Shown: positions 34,973-44,733, numbered from the stretch's first letter. The stretch: DNA of 64,000 nucleotides from Spirochaetota bacterium (GCA_029265255.1 JAJUJQ010000004.1:1-64000), one strand, 5' to 3'. Notes: generated by a model not told the origin, from the letters alone. Numbers and translations are program-made.

Positions 34973-36198
34973 GGCTGTTCCTCCATGCTGGCGCAGAGGG
35001 CATCGAAGTCGTCCATGAGGTCGCCGGGAACTCTGCTATCAAACACAAATGACGCAAACGCCGCAAAATCATCGCGTATCGAGGAAGGCTGAGGGGTGGG
35101 AATGTCTTCAGCAATGGGGCCCATTCCATTGCCCCACGCGAGCCTGTTTTCATGCTCGAAAGCCTCATAGGTGATGCCCAGAATATTCGGATACACGGTC
35201 CGCAGGCGTTCCATGCCATTCGGGACCATCATCGTGTCGGTGAGCACCGCCTCGATATAATCCTGTATGGCCGAACCCTCCTCAGCGCCACGAGCCATTA
35301 AATCCTCGAAGTTTCCCTTTATTCTTCGAATGCGGTGCAAAGGCTCGATAAAGACTCGCTGCACCGTGATGTGCGCTCTCTGATGAGAACCCGCCTCAGG
35401 AAGCGTGACATCCACCATCAGAACACCTTTCGCATCAACGTCTCCAAACGACATGGCGAGCGGCGCCCCGGGATACCACATACGTTCCGAGAGCGACTGC
35501 ATCCGGTGCAGATGTCCCAGCGCGACATAATCAAAAGAAGAAAATAGCTCCGCTGGTACTGCCTCTGTCCCGCCGATAAAGGCGCTGTCCGACTCGGTAA
35601 GCGCAGATCCATGCACATAGCAATGCGCGACGCAGATATTGCAATCGAAGGCCCCCAGCTGGGAACCAATCTGCCCCAGCACTTCCGCCATGCGCGCAGG
35701 AAGAGCGCTTGCGCCAGCCGCTTCGGATTCGGCTAGCCCTGTATTCCTCCTGAATTCGTGATAGGCTCCAAAGGTCGGAAAGGGTATCGCCCAGACCGCC
35801 AGCCGCGACCCTTCCCTTTCCAGCACCAGTGCCGGTTCTGACCCGATCCTGTGTATCAAATGGATTCCGACCGCCTCGAACAGCTCAGCCGCGTACGCAA
35901 TCCGTCGTGGAGCATCGTGGTTTCCAGGAATGACCAGTACGCGCGCCTCAGGCGGAAGCACCCGTCGCAGATCGGCCATAAAGTGCCCAAACTGACTCTG
36001 TGCGCCTTCCGGGGGAATGCTCCGATCGAAAATATCGCCAGACATCAGCACTAGATCCGGCTGCGCGCGCATCGCGTGCTGGACAATCTGCGCAAGCGCG
36101 TTTTCCTGATCTTGGCCGAGATCGTGTCCTCTAAGGCTCTTCCCAAGGTGCAGGTCCGACATATGGAGTATTTTGAATATTGCAGGGCTTTTTGCCAT
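34969..36198 (-). CDS. sbcD: Exonuclease SbcCD subunit D (Mre11-like nuclease)
   Basis: A 409-residue calcineurin-like metallophosphoesterase. Its nuclease motifs are [34 protein letters not shown] and [11 protein letters not shown] followed by [11 protein letters not shown]. The start at 36198 follows GGAAAG and gives the normal length. It forms the nuclease of the SbcCD complex and overlaps sbcC by 4 bases. The divergent aldo/keto reductase starts 92 bases away. Confidence 0.93.
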   Translation of the reverse strand: MAKSPAIFKILHMSDLHLGKSLRGHDLGQDQENALAQIVQHAMRAQPDLVLMSGDIFDRSIPPEGAQSQFGHFMADLRRVLPPEARVLVIPGNHDAPRRIAYAAELFEAVGIHLIHRIGSEPALVLEREGSRLAVWAIPFPTFGAYHEFRRNTGLAESEAAGASALPARMAEVLGQIGSQLGAFDCNICVAHCYVHGSALTESDSAFIGGTEAVPAELFSSFDYVALGHLHRMQSLSERMWYPGAPLAMSFGDVDAKGVLMVDVTLPEAGSHQRAHITVQRVFIEPLHRIRRIKGNFEDLMARGAEEGSAIQDYIEAVLTDTMMVPNGMERLRTVYPNILGITYEAFEHENRLAWGNGMGPIAEDIPTPQPSSIRDDFAAFASFVFDSRVPGDLMDDFDALCASMEEQP

Positions 36199-36289
36199 TG
36201 TTTTTCTTTCCATCGCGGCTCTGAGTGTAGTATGTTTGAGAAAGCCGCACAATTCAACATATACGCAACCATGGGAAGGAGGTACATAC

Positions 36290-37270
36290 ATGCTGTACAG
36301 ACGACTTGGCTCGGCAGGCATAAAGGTCTCGGTTCTTTCGCTTGGATCCTGGGTTACCTATGGATCACAGGTCGATATCGATGCCGCGTCCGACATGATC
36401 CGGTACGCGTGGGAACATGGCGTCAACTTTTTCGATAACGCCGAAGTCTACGCGCGCGGCGAATCGGAACGCATCATGGGAGCCGCGTTCCGCAGACTCG
36501 GTTTCCGCCGCGGTTCATACCTCGTTTCGACAAAGCTCTACTGGGGCATTAATGATGGGCCGAATGAAAAAAATACATTGAACCGCAAATACCTGCTGGA
36601 AGGCATTGAAGGGAGTCTTGAGCGCCTCGGCATGCGCTATGTCGATTTTATATTCTGCCACCGCCCCGACCCTGAAACGCCCATCGAGGAGACTGTCTGG
36701 GCCATGCATGACATCGTCTCTTCTGGAAAGGCGCTGTACTGGGGAACCAGCGAGTGGTCGGCCGAGCAGATCCGCGAAGCCTGGGATATTGCCGACCGGC
36801 GCAATCTCCGCAAGCCACAGATGGAACAGCCGCAGTACAATCTGCTTTCGCGCCGCAAGGTGGAAAAGGAATTTGCCCGGCTTTATGATGGTATCGGTCT
36901 GGGACTGACGACCTTCAGTCCGCTCGCGTCTGGCCTTTTGAGCGGCAAATATAAAGACGGAATTCCGGAGGGCACACGCTTTGCCCTGCCGGGCTATGAA
37001 TGGCTGAAACAGCGCTGGTACCGTGACACGGTCATCTCAGCAGTGGAAGGGCTGCGCCCCATCGCCGATCGCCTCGGCTGCACCATGAGTCAGCTCGCTA
37101 TCGCGTGGGTCGCCCGCAATCCGCGTGTCAGCACCGTCATCACAGGCGCTAGCAAGCTTTCCCAGCTCGAGGAAAACCTCGGCGCCCTCGAGGTGATCCC
37201 CGCGCTGACGCCTTCCGTTCTCGAAGAAATCGACCGAGCGCTCAAACAAATCCTTGAATCACAAGCCTGA
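36290..37270 (+). CDS. Aldo/keto reductase (Kv-beta-like)
   Basis: A 326-residue NADPH-dependent aldo/keto reductase. The catalytic set is visible: Asp and Tyr in [14 protein letters not shown], Lys in VSTKLYWG and His in FIFCHRPDP. The long [21 protein letters not shown] and QPQYNLLSR segments place it with the voltage-gated potassium channel beta-subunit-like group. The ATG at 36290 follows AAGGAGG. Its stop overlaps the convergent DUF4230 gene by 12 bases. Confidence 0.9.
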   Translation: MLYRRLGSAGIKVSVLSLGSWVTYGSQVDIDAASDMIRYAWEHGVNFFDNAEVYARGESERIMGAAFRRLGFRRGSYLVSTKLYWGINDGPNEKNTLNRKYLLEGIEGSLERLGMRYVDFIFCHRPDPETPIEETVWAMHDIVSSGKALYWGTSEWSAEQIREAWDIADRRNLRKPQMEQPQYNLLSRRKVEKEFARLYDGIGLGLTTFSPLASGLLSGKYKDGIPEGTRFALPGYEWLKQRWYRDTVISAVEGLRPIADRLGCTMSQLAIAWVARNPRVSTVITGASKLSQLEENLGALEVIPALTPSVLEEIDRALKQILESQA

Positions 37271-37924
37271 GGACGCGCTGCCCAGCCGCACTTCGATTGT
37301 CACCGGAGTGCCGACCCCCACCCGCTCACAGAACGATCGGGCAAAGGTCCGCACTCCTTCCGCCATGGCTTCCCGGACAGAAGGATCTTCCAGGCTCGCC
37401 TGCGCTTTTGCCATGAGATCCGCCGAAAGTGCGTCGCGCATGCGAGCCGCCTTTTCCTTCAGCCTGAAAATGGTGTTGGTGAGCAGGTTAGCATTCTCGC
37501 TCACAATCTCGATGGTATCGGTGTGAACAGCTGGCAGGAGACATTCTGGCGCGGGGGTGGTTACCACCAGTCGACGTTCTTTTGGATACCATGCCACATC
37601 CCATCCTTCGGCACGATCCGCGGGCAGCACATAGGTTACTTCCGCCATGGCGCTCAGCTTGATCGACGCGCGAATATCGAAGAGCGCGAGCAGCCGTGAT
37701 GTAAATTCCTTTGAGGCACGGTACTGCTGAGTCGCGGATGCGACCACGAGTTTTGATTGCGGCGCGAGTTTTTCCACATACAGCCTGAACTGGCTGCGGA
37801 TATCGGGACGGGCGCGGTTCAGCAATGTCACTGTAAGAATAGTTGCCACAGCACAGACGATGGTAATGATGAAAAGCCAGAGAACCGGCGGAGCGATCCT
37901 GGTGCGAGACTGCGTTTCTTCCAT
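37259..37924 (-). CDS. DUF4230-family membrane-anchored protein
   Basis: A 221-residue protein with a single N-terminal membrane helix ([22 protein letters not shown]) and a soluble domain with the SKLVVAS...[13 protein letters not shown] and [15 protein letters not shown] pattern of DUF4230. The function of the family is unknown. It probably faces the periplasm. It lies 10 bases downstream of the C69 peptidase gene and is probably co-transcribed with it. Confidence 0.75.
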   Translation of the reverse strand: MEETQSRTRIAPPVLWLFIITIVCAVATILTVTLLNRARPDIRSQFRLYVEKLAPQSKLVVASATQQYRASKEFTSRLLALFDIRASIKLSAMAEVTYVLPADRAEGWDVAWYPKERRLVVTTPAPECLLPAVHTDTIEIVSENANLLTNTIFRLKEKAARMRDALSADLMAKAQASLEDPSVREAMAEGVRTFARSFCERVGVGTPVTIEVRLGSASSGL

Positions 37925-37934
37925 ACCAATCCGC

Positions 37935-39221
37935 TCAACGCATCCAGCGCGCTTCCCACTCGCTCACCAGCGCGGCGATTTCGCCTGCATAGACGGGAGA
38001 AAGCCTTTCCGTCGCTCCCTTGCTGCCCGAAAGCGAATCCATGGCTTTTGCCGCGATCCGCCAGATGGACTTCTGAACCTCATCCCTTGATGTGACATAC
38101 GCGGGGTCCTGCCCCTTCCTGAGCCCTTCAGCATGAGCCCATTGGTGCCACCGATGCCAGGAGGCGTAGATCGCTTCGCCCTGCGCTTCTTCGGGCAAGG
38201 CCTTCCAGAGCGGGTAGAACATGCCCTTGTGGAGCAAAATCGGCTTATAGAGAGAAATACAGGGATAGGAGGTACCGGTAAACCAGATCAGCGCGCCGCT
38301 GGGTCGATATTCGACGATCATGGAAGCGGTCGTCGCGCTGGCAGGGAAAATACCGGAGTGCATACAGAGATTTTTCATGCGGCTGAGAAACGCTCCTGCC
38401 CGCGGCTCTCCTTCGTGCGAGCCGAGCAGTTTCATGACGCTTTCGCAGCGAGCGTCTGCATCCAGACTGCCATCTGTCGCCGCAAGCCGCATGAGCCCTG
38501 CAAGCGACTGCGATCGCCTTATTTCTCCCTTTGTGAAAAAGAGATACTTCCTGTCCTCGACATGTGCTTTCCAGGAATTGCGCGAGCCTTTTCTGCCTGG
38601 ATCGGCTTCGTCGGAACAGGCTGCCCGCTCGTTGACGGGCGCGATTTCCTTGCGTGTCTGCATATCAAGCCGTTTGTAATCGTCTTCGATACAGTAGGCG
38701 TTCGAAATCGCGTCCGCTACCATGGCCGCACGCCAGGCCCAGCGGTTCCCCGCCGTTTCGACGATGTAGGCCTCTTGTGGGTCGGCACATATAAAACTGT
38801 TATTGTATACCATTGTGCCCTTGAAGGCCCCATTTCCACCCTGCGGATATTTTTCGACGAAGGTAGTAAGAAAATCCACCGCTTCGCGGGCAGTTCCACA
38901 CGCGCAAAGTGCTGCCCTGAGCATATCCATGCCCAACACCCCATCCGCAGCTGGCTTGAATCTTGAAAAGACCGCTTCGTTGCCAATCGCAAGTCCCTTG
39001 CTGTTGATTCCCATCTCCCCGCCTTTCATCCAGGACGGCTTGGAAAGCAAACAGGCATATCCTTTGTCAGCAACCTCCACTCCTTCCCTCAGGCGCAGCA
39101 TGCCCGGCTCTCTAGCCGGAATCAGCACCATTGTCTGGGGTTCATCGGGATGTCGATCGGAATTTTTCGCGAAAAAGGCCGTCGATCCGGAATTGGCGAA
39201 AAGGACAACTGTATCGCACAC
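37935..39221 (-). CDS. C69-family dipeptidase
   Basis: A 428-residue Ntn-hydrolase of peptidase family C69 (PepD-like). These enzymes use an N-terminal Cys exposed by processing. I place the start at the GTG at 39221 because it puts Cys directly after Met (M-C-D-T-V-V-L-F) and is preceded by GGGAGG at proper spacing. The longer ATG frame (39248) starts upstream of that ribosome-binding site. FFAKNSDRHPDEPQ and VCDPQEAYIVETAG-like segments (here FICADPQEAYIVETAGNRW) are typical. It probably cleaves dipeptides in the cytoplasm, which fits the Opp importer nearby. Confidence 0.85.
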   Translation of the reverse strand: MCDTVVLFANSGSTAFFAKNSDRHPDEPQTMVLIPAREPGMLRLREGVEVADKGYACLLSKPSWMKGGEMGINSKGLAIGNEAVFSRFKPAADGVLGMDMLRAALCACGTAREAVDFLTTFVEKYPQGGNGAFKGTMVYNNSFICADPQEAYIVETAGNRWAWRAAMVADAISNAYCIEDDYKRLDMQTRKEIAPVNERAACSDEADPGRKGSRNSWKAHVEDRKYLFFTKGEIRRSQSLAGLMRLAATDGSLDADARCESVMKLLGSHEGEPRAGAFLSRMKNLCMHSGIFPASATTASMIVEYRPSGALIWFTGTSYPCISLYKPILLHKGMFYPLWKALPEEAQGEAIYASWHRWHQWAHAEGLRKGQDPAYVTSRDEVQKSIWRIAAKAMDSLSGSKGATERLSPVYAGEIAALVSEWEARWMR

Positions 39222-39304
39222 GACCTTGCCTCCCTTGTACGACTCCATGCTACGCCATCCGGATTAGCGCTGTCAAATCCGGTACACCCTTCTCAGCCTG
39301 AATC

Positions 39305-39333
39305 TTCACCAACTACAAAAAAGCTGGTATCAT
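39305..39333 (+). promoter_or_regulatory. Probable promoter of the TPR/glycosyltransferase/acyltransferase operon
   Basis: TTCACC (39305-39310) and TATCAT (39328-39333) are spaced by 17 bases, 18 bases before the start codon at 39352. Confidence 0.45.
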
Positions 39334-39351
39334 AGGCAGGAAAGGTGGAAA

Positions 39352-40242
39352 ATGGCACCCCGGAATCAGAAAACGATCCCACACCTCGTCTTTTTTCTTC
39401 TGGCTGCACTCATGCTCCGGACATCCTCGGCAGCCGCCCAGACACCCCAGGAAAGTACCCCTCCTTCAAATCCCAAAGGATTGGAACAGATTCGTTTTGC
39501 TTCTTCCGGCAATCTTTCTGTCCGCGCCGAAATCATGCCCGCGGTCGAATTCCCGCCGCAGCTTGGGCAAGAGCTGAAAAGCGCGTTCTTTGCGATACGC
39601 GATGCCGTCTACGACAGCGCTTCACCGGAAAAGATCGAACAGATGGCAACCCGTTTTCTCGATGATTTAAAACAGAAATCCGCGGATTCGGGATCGACCG
39701 CGCTTCTGGAAGCCCGAATCGGCTATCTCGCGGGACGCGCCTGGAAGGACAATAAAGGAAAAACGCGCGCGGTATCTTGGTTCGAGCGGGGCCTTGACGC
39801 GGGCAACTGGCTGATCAAACTCGAAGGCGAAACCCCTAAGGCGATTCTTGCCTATACCGAGCCGCTCGCCGAGCTGTGCCTCCTCAAGGATCTCGGATTT
39901 CTCCTCTCCAATGGCCCCAAAATCGGTAAAAATGCCGATCGCATTCTCGCAATGGAACCAGGAAACATCAAAGGTCTTATTCTCAAAGCCAGCGCGCTTG
40001 CGTATCCGCCGCCAATCTATGGCGGCAACTACAGCAAGGCGCTTGAATTTTACGCTAAAATTCTTGATCTCTCACCCCAGGGACTGCCTCGCGATGTCCT
40101 TTTCGATATACGAACCGGCATCGCGACTGCGTATGCAAACCTCAAGATGAAGGTGCACAGCGACTGGTGGTTCCGTTCAGCGCTCGAATTGTTCCCTCAT
40201 AACGCCTACGCCCTTGAGCAATTGGAGAAACTTGCGGAATGA
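39352..40242 (+). CDS. Secreted TPR-like protein
   Basis: A 296-residue protein with a signal peptide (cleavage near SSAAAQ) and an alpha-helical repeat body. Helix pairs resembling tetratricopeptide repeats are visible near residues 195-290 (ADRILAMEPGNIKGLILKASAL, NYSKALEFYAKILDLSP, WFRSALELFPHNAYALEQLEKL). It may be a periplasmic scaffold; TatT-like proteins of spirochaetes look similar, but I cannot assign it. AGGTGG precedes the ATG. The stop overlaps the glycosyltransferase start (ATGA). Confidence 0.65.
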   Translation: MAPRNQKTIPHLVFFLLAALMLRTSSAAAQTPQESTPPSNPKGLEQIRFASSGNLSVRAEIMPAVEFPPQLGQELKSAFFAIRDAVYDSASPEKIEQMATRFLDDLKQKSADSGSTALLEARIGYLAGRAWKDNKGKTRAVSWFERGLDAGNWLIKLEGETPKAILAYTEPLAELCLLKDLGFLLSNGPKIGKNADRILAMEPGNIKGLILKASALAYPPPIYGGNYSKALEFYAKILDLSPQGLPRDVLFDIRTGIATAYANLKMKVHSDWWFRSALELFPHNAYALEQLEKLAE

Positions 40243-41375
40243 ACACACTTCTCCTTGCATACGGATGGGTCGCTGCGGCCGCATCTGTATTCTCTCTTCT
40301 CGTTACTGTCGCGAACATCGTCTATCTGGCTTTTGAAAACGCTGTGGGGTCGCGGGTTACCGGTCCCAGAGTATCGGTACTCGTTCCCGCCAGGAATGAG
40401 GAGCACCGCATCAAACCCTGCCTCGACTCGCTTCTCGATCAGGATTACTCCAACTATCAGATTTTCGTCATCGATGATAATTCAACTGACGGAACCTGGA
40501 AGATTCTTCGAGAGTATGCGCAGCGCCATCCTCGAAAAGTCAGAATTTTCAAGGCTTCTCCCCTTCCAGACGGCTGGTATGGCAAGCCACACGCGCTTCA
40601 GGAGCTATCGGCTCACGCCGATGGCACCTATCTGCTCTGTACCGATGCGGATACTGTCCATCACAAGAGTTCCATTGGGAGAGCCGTCGCTATCGCAGAG
40701 GCTTCACACGCCGATCTGGTCAGCGGTTACGTACACCACCTCATGCCCACATTCGGCGAGGCAGCTATAGAACCCTCGATCTATCTGCTGACCATCCTGG
40801 GCATGCCGCTCATTCTCATTCCCTCGACCCGATCGCCGCTTTTTTGCCACGCAATCGGCCAGTTTATGATGTTCCGGCGATCATTCTTTGAACAGATGGG
40901 AGGGTATGAGCCTGTCCGCCACCAGGCGACGGAAGATGTGCGGATGGCTCGACAGGTAAAAGCGCGCGGCGGCAAAGTCCTCTTTGTTGATCTCAAGGAC
41001 TATGTTGAATGCCGCATGTACGAGGATTTCCCCTCCGCCAAGAAAGGCATTGCCAAGAACGCCTACGATTACCTTGGCAAGAGCAATCTCGCGCTGATCG
41101 CGGGAACCATCGCCGTACCTCTGATTTACTTTATTCCATTGATAGTATTGTTCGTGAATATCCCATGGTTCGGTCCGGCACTGCCTTTTCTAAAAGCCTC
41201 GGCTGTTCTCACCATGTACACCTGGATATTGACGACCATCGATCGACGCCTTCCGGCCTATGTGCCGTTCATCTACCCATTGGTGCTGACCAATACACTT
41301 TCGGCGTTGTGGAGAGGTTTCAGGGCAGTTAGAAAGGAAGGGGGTGTCGACTGGAAGGGAAGAAAGGTCGTCTAG
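40239..41375 (+). CDS. Family 2 glycosyltransferase, membrane-bound (CrtQ/HpnI-like)
   Basis: A 378-residue GT-A fold enzyme with an N-terminal membrane helix and C-terminal hydrophobic helices. Motifs are SVLVPARNEE, VIDDNSTDGT, the LPDGWYGKPHAL segment, the DXD-like CTDADT and ATEDVRMARQ. The LP-GW-GK-HA pattern is shared with glycosyltransferases acting on lipophilic acceptors such as carotenoids or hopanoids. It lies directly before an acyltransferase, so a glycolipid product is plausible but unproven. Confidence 0.8.
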   Translation: MNTLLLAYGWVAAAASVFSLLVTVANIVYLAFENAVGSRVTGPRVSVLVPARNEEHRIKPCLDSLLDQDYSNYQIFVIDDNSTDGTWKILREYAQRHPRKVRIFKASPLPDGWYGKPHALQELSAHADGTYLLCTDADTVHHKSSIGRAVAIAEASHADLVSGYVHHLMPTFGEAAIEPSIYLLTILGMPLILIPSTRSPLFCHAIGQFMMFRRSFFEQMGGYEPVRHQATEDVRMARQVKARGGKVLFVDLKDYVECRMYEDFPSAKKGIAKNAYDYLGKSNLALIAGTIAVPLIYFIPLIVLFVNIPWFGPALPFLKASAVLTMYTWILTTIDRRLPAYVPFIYPLVLTNTLSALWRGFRAVRKEGGVDWKGRKVV

Positions 41376-41376
41376 G

Positions 41377-42129
41377 ATGAGGTATCGCAAAGGAGATCCG
41401 CTGATCATACGAAACAGGGTCGCGATGCTGCTCGGAGATATCGGCCATCCGCTGATCTGGCTCCTTGGGGTGCCTCTCTGCAAGGCGCTCTATAATCTCC
41501 AGATTCAGCGGCCCCCGAAACGGCTTCCGACCCGAGCGGTGCTTATCAGCAACCATTGCATGCCACTCGATCCCCTGTTCCATGGCATCGCGATATTTCC
41601 ACGCCGCACCTACTTTACCCTTCTGGAAGAAACCTGCGAAGCGCCAGTGCTTGGCACCTTCGTCCGAGTCATGGGAGGAATTCCCCTGCCCAGAGATCGA
41701 ACCCGTCTCACTGACATCGAAGAAGCGGTGAAGCACGCGCTTGGCGCGCGCGGTTTCATTCACTTTTATCCCGAGGGAGAATGCTTCCTCGGCAATCAGA
41801 ACATATTCCCGTTCAAGGCGGGAGCTTTCTATTTCGCGATTCAGGCTCAGGTTCCGGTCATCCCCGTAATTTCAATCCTAAAAAGAAAAGGGGGCGCGAA
41901 TGATGCCGGGACAGGAGGTCATCTCCTTGGAAGCGAACGGGTCGCCATCCATGTGCTCGAACCAATTCAGCCTCCCCCGCGAGGAAAGGACGTCGCTGCC
42001 ACGCTCGTTGCTGCCATTCGTTTCTCCCGTCAGGTGCACGACCGCATGCAGGCCGAAATAGACCGCAATGGAGGCGACAAAAGCCTCTATCGAGGTCCCA
42101 TGCCTCGCATCAAGGGGATCAACGATTGA
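41377..42129 (+). CDS. PlsC-type acyltransferase
   Basis: A 250-residue 1-acyl-glycerol-3-phosphate acyltransferase-like protein. The catalytic HX4D is in SNHCMPLD and the acceptor-binding EGE motif in YPEGECFLG. The ATG at 41377 directly follows the glycosyltransferase stop; the longer frame from 41344 overlaps that gene. It may acylate the glycolipid made by its neighbour, or act in phospholipid synthesis. Confidence 0.83.
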   Translation: MRYRKGDPLIIRNRVAMLLGDIGHPLIWLLGVPLCKALYNLQIQRPPKRLPTRAVLISNHCMPLDPLFHGIAIFPRRTYFTLLEETCEAPVLGTFVRVMGGIPLPRDRTRLTDIEEAVKHALGARGFIHFYPEGECFLGNQNIFPFKAGAFYFAIQAQVPVIPVISILKRKGGANDAGTGGHLLGSERVAIHVLEPIQPPPRGKDVAATLVAAIRFSRQVHDRMQAEIDRNGGDKSLYRGPMPRIKGIND

Positions 42130-42162
42130 GCGATTCCCTACGCGGGTTCGCCTGTCTCATCG

Positions 42163-44007
42163 CTACAGAAATAGCTTGAACGAACCAGACAGCACTTGCT
42201 TCCATGTCGGCGCATTGACCGCGCGCCCCAACCCGAGACCATCTTCCCACCAAGTATAGGAAAGCCCGAATACGGCACTGAGCTCGAACGGTATCATCAT
42301 CCCAAATGCGCGAGCGGCTGCCGGCCGCCACGCTGCTTCCACCCGTCCGATATGATTATAGTCATAGATACCATCGTGCAGAAAATCCTTGTTGTACTGC
42401 GTAAGCTTGTCATAGCTCATGTACTTGAGCGGGTCGCCATAGATGCGCGCGAGACCAGCGTCCCAATCAGCCTGCGGATTATCCCCGTGCCGAACGAACG
42501 CGTAGGAGATGCCAATTCGCAGCCCATCGATCGGCATGGCATTGATTTTCACCAGAAATTCATCGGAGTTCGGCGGCAGATAGTACCCCAGATTCTCACC
42601 GTCCTGCGTATAGGAGGTATCGACGCGCATCCGATAATCGGGGTACCAGGTCGGATAATGCGAATAGACAAAAGGCTCGATTTTGGTGTACTGCGCAGTG
42701 AGCGTCCCGAACGGAATCGCAGGAAGCCGCAGCCTTGCGCCTCCCTGCAGCGCGAACATGTTTCTGGCCTTGGTAAACAGCTCGGAAAGATTGGTGATCT
42801 CCATCTCGTCCGTAAAGAACGAACCATACACTGTCGCAATCCCAGGAATGATCGCCTTCCCGTCGATCTGAACCCCGAGATTGTCGATATCCGACAGCTG
42901 ATTCTGATACATCACCGAAAAGAGAAGCGGCGCCATGTACCCCAGTTCCAAGCGCTTGGCTCCCACCAGCGTACTGGTTGCCGAAATCGTCAGCCAATCG
43001 AAAGGAAAGAGCTCCATGCGCTGCAAGCCGAGCATTTTCTGCCAGGAGATGGCGGAAAAATAGTAATAATCGCCATCGGCAGGCTCGAACAGCCCATCGT
43101 TATCCTTGTCGTAGAATTTTTGTGCCGTACTCTTTTCCTGTTCGCCCTTTTGCCAGTTGGTGAGAGAGCCTACAAGACTTGTCACCGCGAAATATTTCGA
43201 AGGCTTGAACTGGACCTCGGCCCCCACAAAAGGACGTGCGGTTCCCGACAGCAAGAATGAACCCGAACCAATGCCCCAGTCGCGCCTGAATCGGGAAAAT
43301 CGCACCATAAGCGAGCCCGATTCGGTCTCGGCGGCGATGTCCTGACGGATGTCGTAGCTGGCGGTGGGATAATCAAGCTCACCATAGGAGTTTCGCGGCT
43401 CGCCAAACCAGATATGAGTCGCGTCCCACTCCTTGGTGAATTCATAGGGCAGGTACAGGCCCTTGGTGAGATCGGCACTGTTATATTCGATTTTATCAAC
43501 ATTGAAACCAGCTTCGCCCTTCAACGAGAGCCATGGCACGGGGTCTCCCGCAAGATACGGTACGGCGCGGGAGTTGAAGGCCCACAGGTCCTTGGCCGCA
43601 GTTGCCCCAGAACCATCGAGCAGATCGATAAGCCCGCCCACTCCCACTCGCGCGGTCGATTCGAACCTGAGCCCCACTCTTCCGCCTGTCGCGGTATCCT
43701 TCAATAGTGAGTCTTCTACGGCCCTGCCTACCCTGAACTCCTCAACCCAGCGTCTAATCATCGCCTGTTCCGGCAGAGAAAAAGCCTCCATCCGGCCTAT
43801 CATCGCCGCCAAGAGCTCGGCAACCTGCTGGCTCGTATACGGTTTGACCGACGACAGTCTCGACACCACACCCCGCATTTCTGCAACATCGATCATCGCA
43901 TACACCGGATGCCCCAGCTCAACCGCCAGATGGCTCTGCGCAGAAGCCGATACAGCTGCTAAAACCAACATCGCGGCCAAAAATGCCGCTGTTCCTGTTT
44001 TTTTCAT
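42163..44007 (-). CDS. Outer-membrane beta-barrel protein (Wzi-like) with Ca-binding-type loop
   Basis: A 614-residue secreted protein with a signal peptide ending at ASAQ and alternating amphipathic strands throughout, ending in a FKLFL C-terminus typical of barrels inserted by BamA. The overall pattern (GIGSGSFLLSGTARPFVGAEVQ, then MELFPFDWLTISATST) resembles capsule-assembly Wzi-family barrels. Near residue 297 a DKDNDGLFEPADGD loop has the spacing of an EF-hand or thrombospondin-3 calcium site. GGGAAG precedes the ATG. The exact function is unknown; its presence shows a diderm cell. Confidence 0.75.
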   Translation of the reverse strand: MKKTGTAAFLAAMLVLAAVSASAQSHLAVELGHPVYAMIDVAEMRGVVSRLSSVKPYTSQQVAELLAAMIGRMEAFSLPEQAMIRRWVEEFRVGRAVEDSLLKDTATGGRVGLRFESTARVGVGGLIDLLDGSGATAAKDLWAFNSRAVPYLAGDPVPWLSLKGEAGFNVDKIEYNSADLTKGLYLPYEFTKEWDATHIWFGEPRNSYGELDYPTASYDIRQDIAAETESGSLMVRFSRFRRDWGIGSGSFLLSGTARPFVGAEVQFKPSKYFAVTSLVGSLTNWQKGEQEKSTAQKFYDKDNDGLFEPADGDYYYFSAISWQKMLGLQRMELFPFDWLTISATSTLVGAKRLELGYMAPLLFSVMYQNQLSDIDNLGVQIDGKAIIPGIATVYGSFFTDEMEITNLSELFTKARNMFALQGGARLRLPAIPFGTLTAQYTKIEPFVYSHYPTWYPDYRMRVDTSYTQDGENLGYYLPPNSDEFLVKINAMPIDGLRIGISYAFVRHGDNPQADWDAGLARIYGDPLKYMSYDKLTQYNKDFLHDGIYDYNHIGRVEAAWRPAAARAFGMMIPFELSAVFGLSYTWWEDGLGLGRAVNAPTWKQVLSGSFKLFL

Positions 44008-44106
44008 TGTGCTTCCCTTACCATCGTTCTGTTGCGCTATGCCTCATGTGGCTCGGCGCGCATCGTCCGGCCACACTCTCCTGCAGACAATAATATTGGC
44101 TTATTG

Positions 44107-44562
44107 TTATCCCAATTCGCGTACCGCCGCAAGGTTCTTCATAAAAGCTATTTGTGTTTTTAAGCGCGTAAATCCTAGACTTTCGTAAAAACGATGCGCC
44201 TCGGTTCGAATGGTATTTGCCCTGAGCCTCAGTATGTCAATGTTCCTTGCCATAGCCCATCGCTCCGCTCCGTCCATGAGCGCATGCCCGACTCCCCTGC
44301 CGCGATGCGCTTCATCTACCACAAAGCCGGAAATTTCTACATATTTTTCGATATAGAAATGATCGACGATTTCAAGACTCGTCCAGCCAATGACCATGCC
44401 CTCATGCTCGGCAACAAGCACGCAGCGCTCGTCCGAATCAAGATAGCGCGGAAGGCGTGCCTCGACCTGGTTTGCGGTCGTTGGATACCCCAGCTGCGCG
44501 GCGAGAATCGCAAGGTCTGTGCTATCTTCGCGCTTTGCCTGGCGAATAATCAGTGTATCCAT
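44107..44562 (-). CDS. GNAT-family N-acetyltransferase
   Basis: A 151-residue acetyltransferase. The acetyl-CoA motif is VVDEAHRGRGVGHALM, with HRFYESLGF near the C-terminus. The start at 44562 follows GGGGAGG; the longer frame reads into the structured RNA upstream. It lies 65 bases downstream of that RNA's terminator, so read-through could place it under RNA control. A 7-bp AT-rich inverted repeat (44087-44107) overlaps its stop codon. The substrate is unknown. Confidence 0.85.
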   Translation of the reverse strand: MDTLIIRQAKREDSTDLAILAAQLGYPTTANQVEARLPRYLDSDERCVLVAEHEGMVIGWTSLEIVDHFYIEKYVEISGFVVDEAHRGRGVGHALMDGAERWAMARNIDILRLRANTIRTEAHRFYESLGFTRLKTQIAFMKNLAAVRELG

Positions 44563-44626
44563 AGGTCCTCCCCGACTCAGGCAATTCGCTGTGGCTCGGT
44601 ACCGCCCGCCAGATTGCCTTCTATAT

Positions 44627-44726
44627 AAAAAACCCCCGTGCAGAGTCGGCACCGGGGGGTAGGGTTGGCCGCTGGGGTTGGGGGGAAAGCGGCACAAGGG
44701 GCCGACACCGAACTCTGCACGAGGGC
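44627..44726 (-). ncRNA. Candidate ~100-nt structured small RNA with C-rich loops
   Basis: On the minus strand a promoter (44734-44762) is followed by about 100 bases that fold into one long rod and end in GGGGG plus six T. The 5' end (CCCTCGTGCAGAGT) pairs with the 3' end (ACTCTGCACGGGGG) over 14 bp with one G-U pair. After one bulged base a further 9 bp includes three G-U pairs. An inner stem GCCGCT/AGCGGC is extended by TTG/CAA. The unpaired parts are strikingly C-rich: apical loop TTCCCCCCAACCCC and internal loop CCCTACCCC. No gene lies here. It lacks the GGAAGCAGC core of SRP RNA and features of 6S, tmRNA or RNase P. It could be a C-rich antisense RNA or a leader attenuator for the GNAT gene. 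Confidence 0.7.
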
Positions 44727-44733
44727 AAAATTA

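Noticed and set aside
44627..44726. SRP (4.5S) RNA as identity of the structured RNA
   Set aside because: Size and terminator fit, but the conserved apical GGAAGCAGC/GGTCAGG core is missing on both strands, and the loops are C-rich instead.
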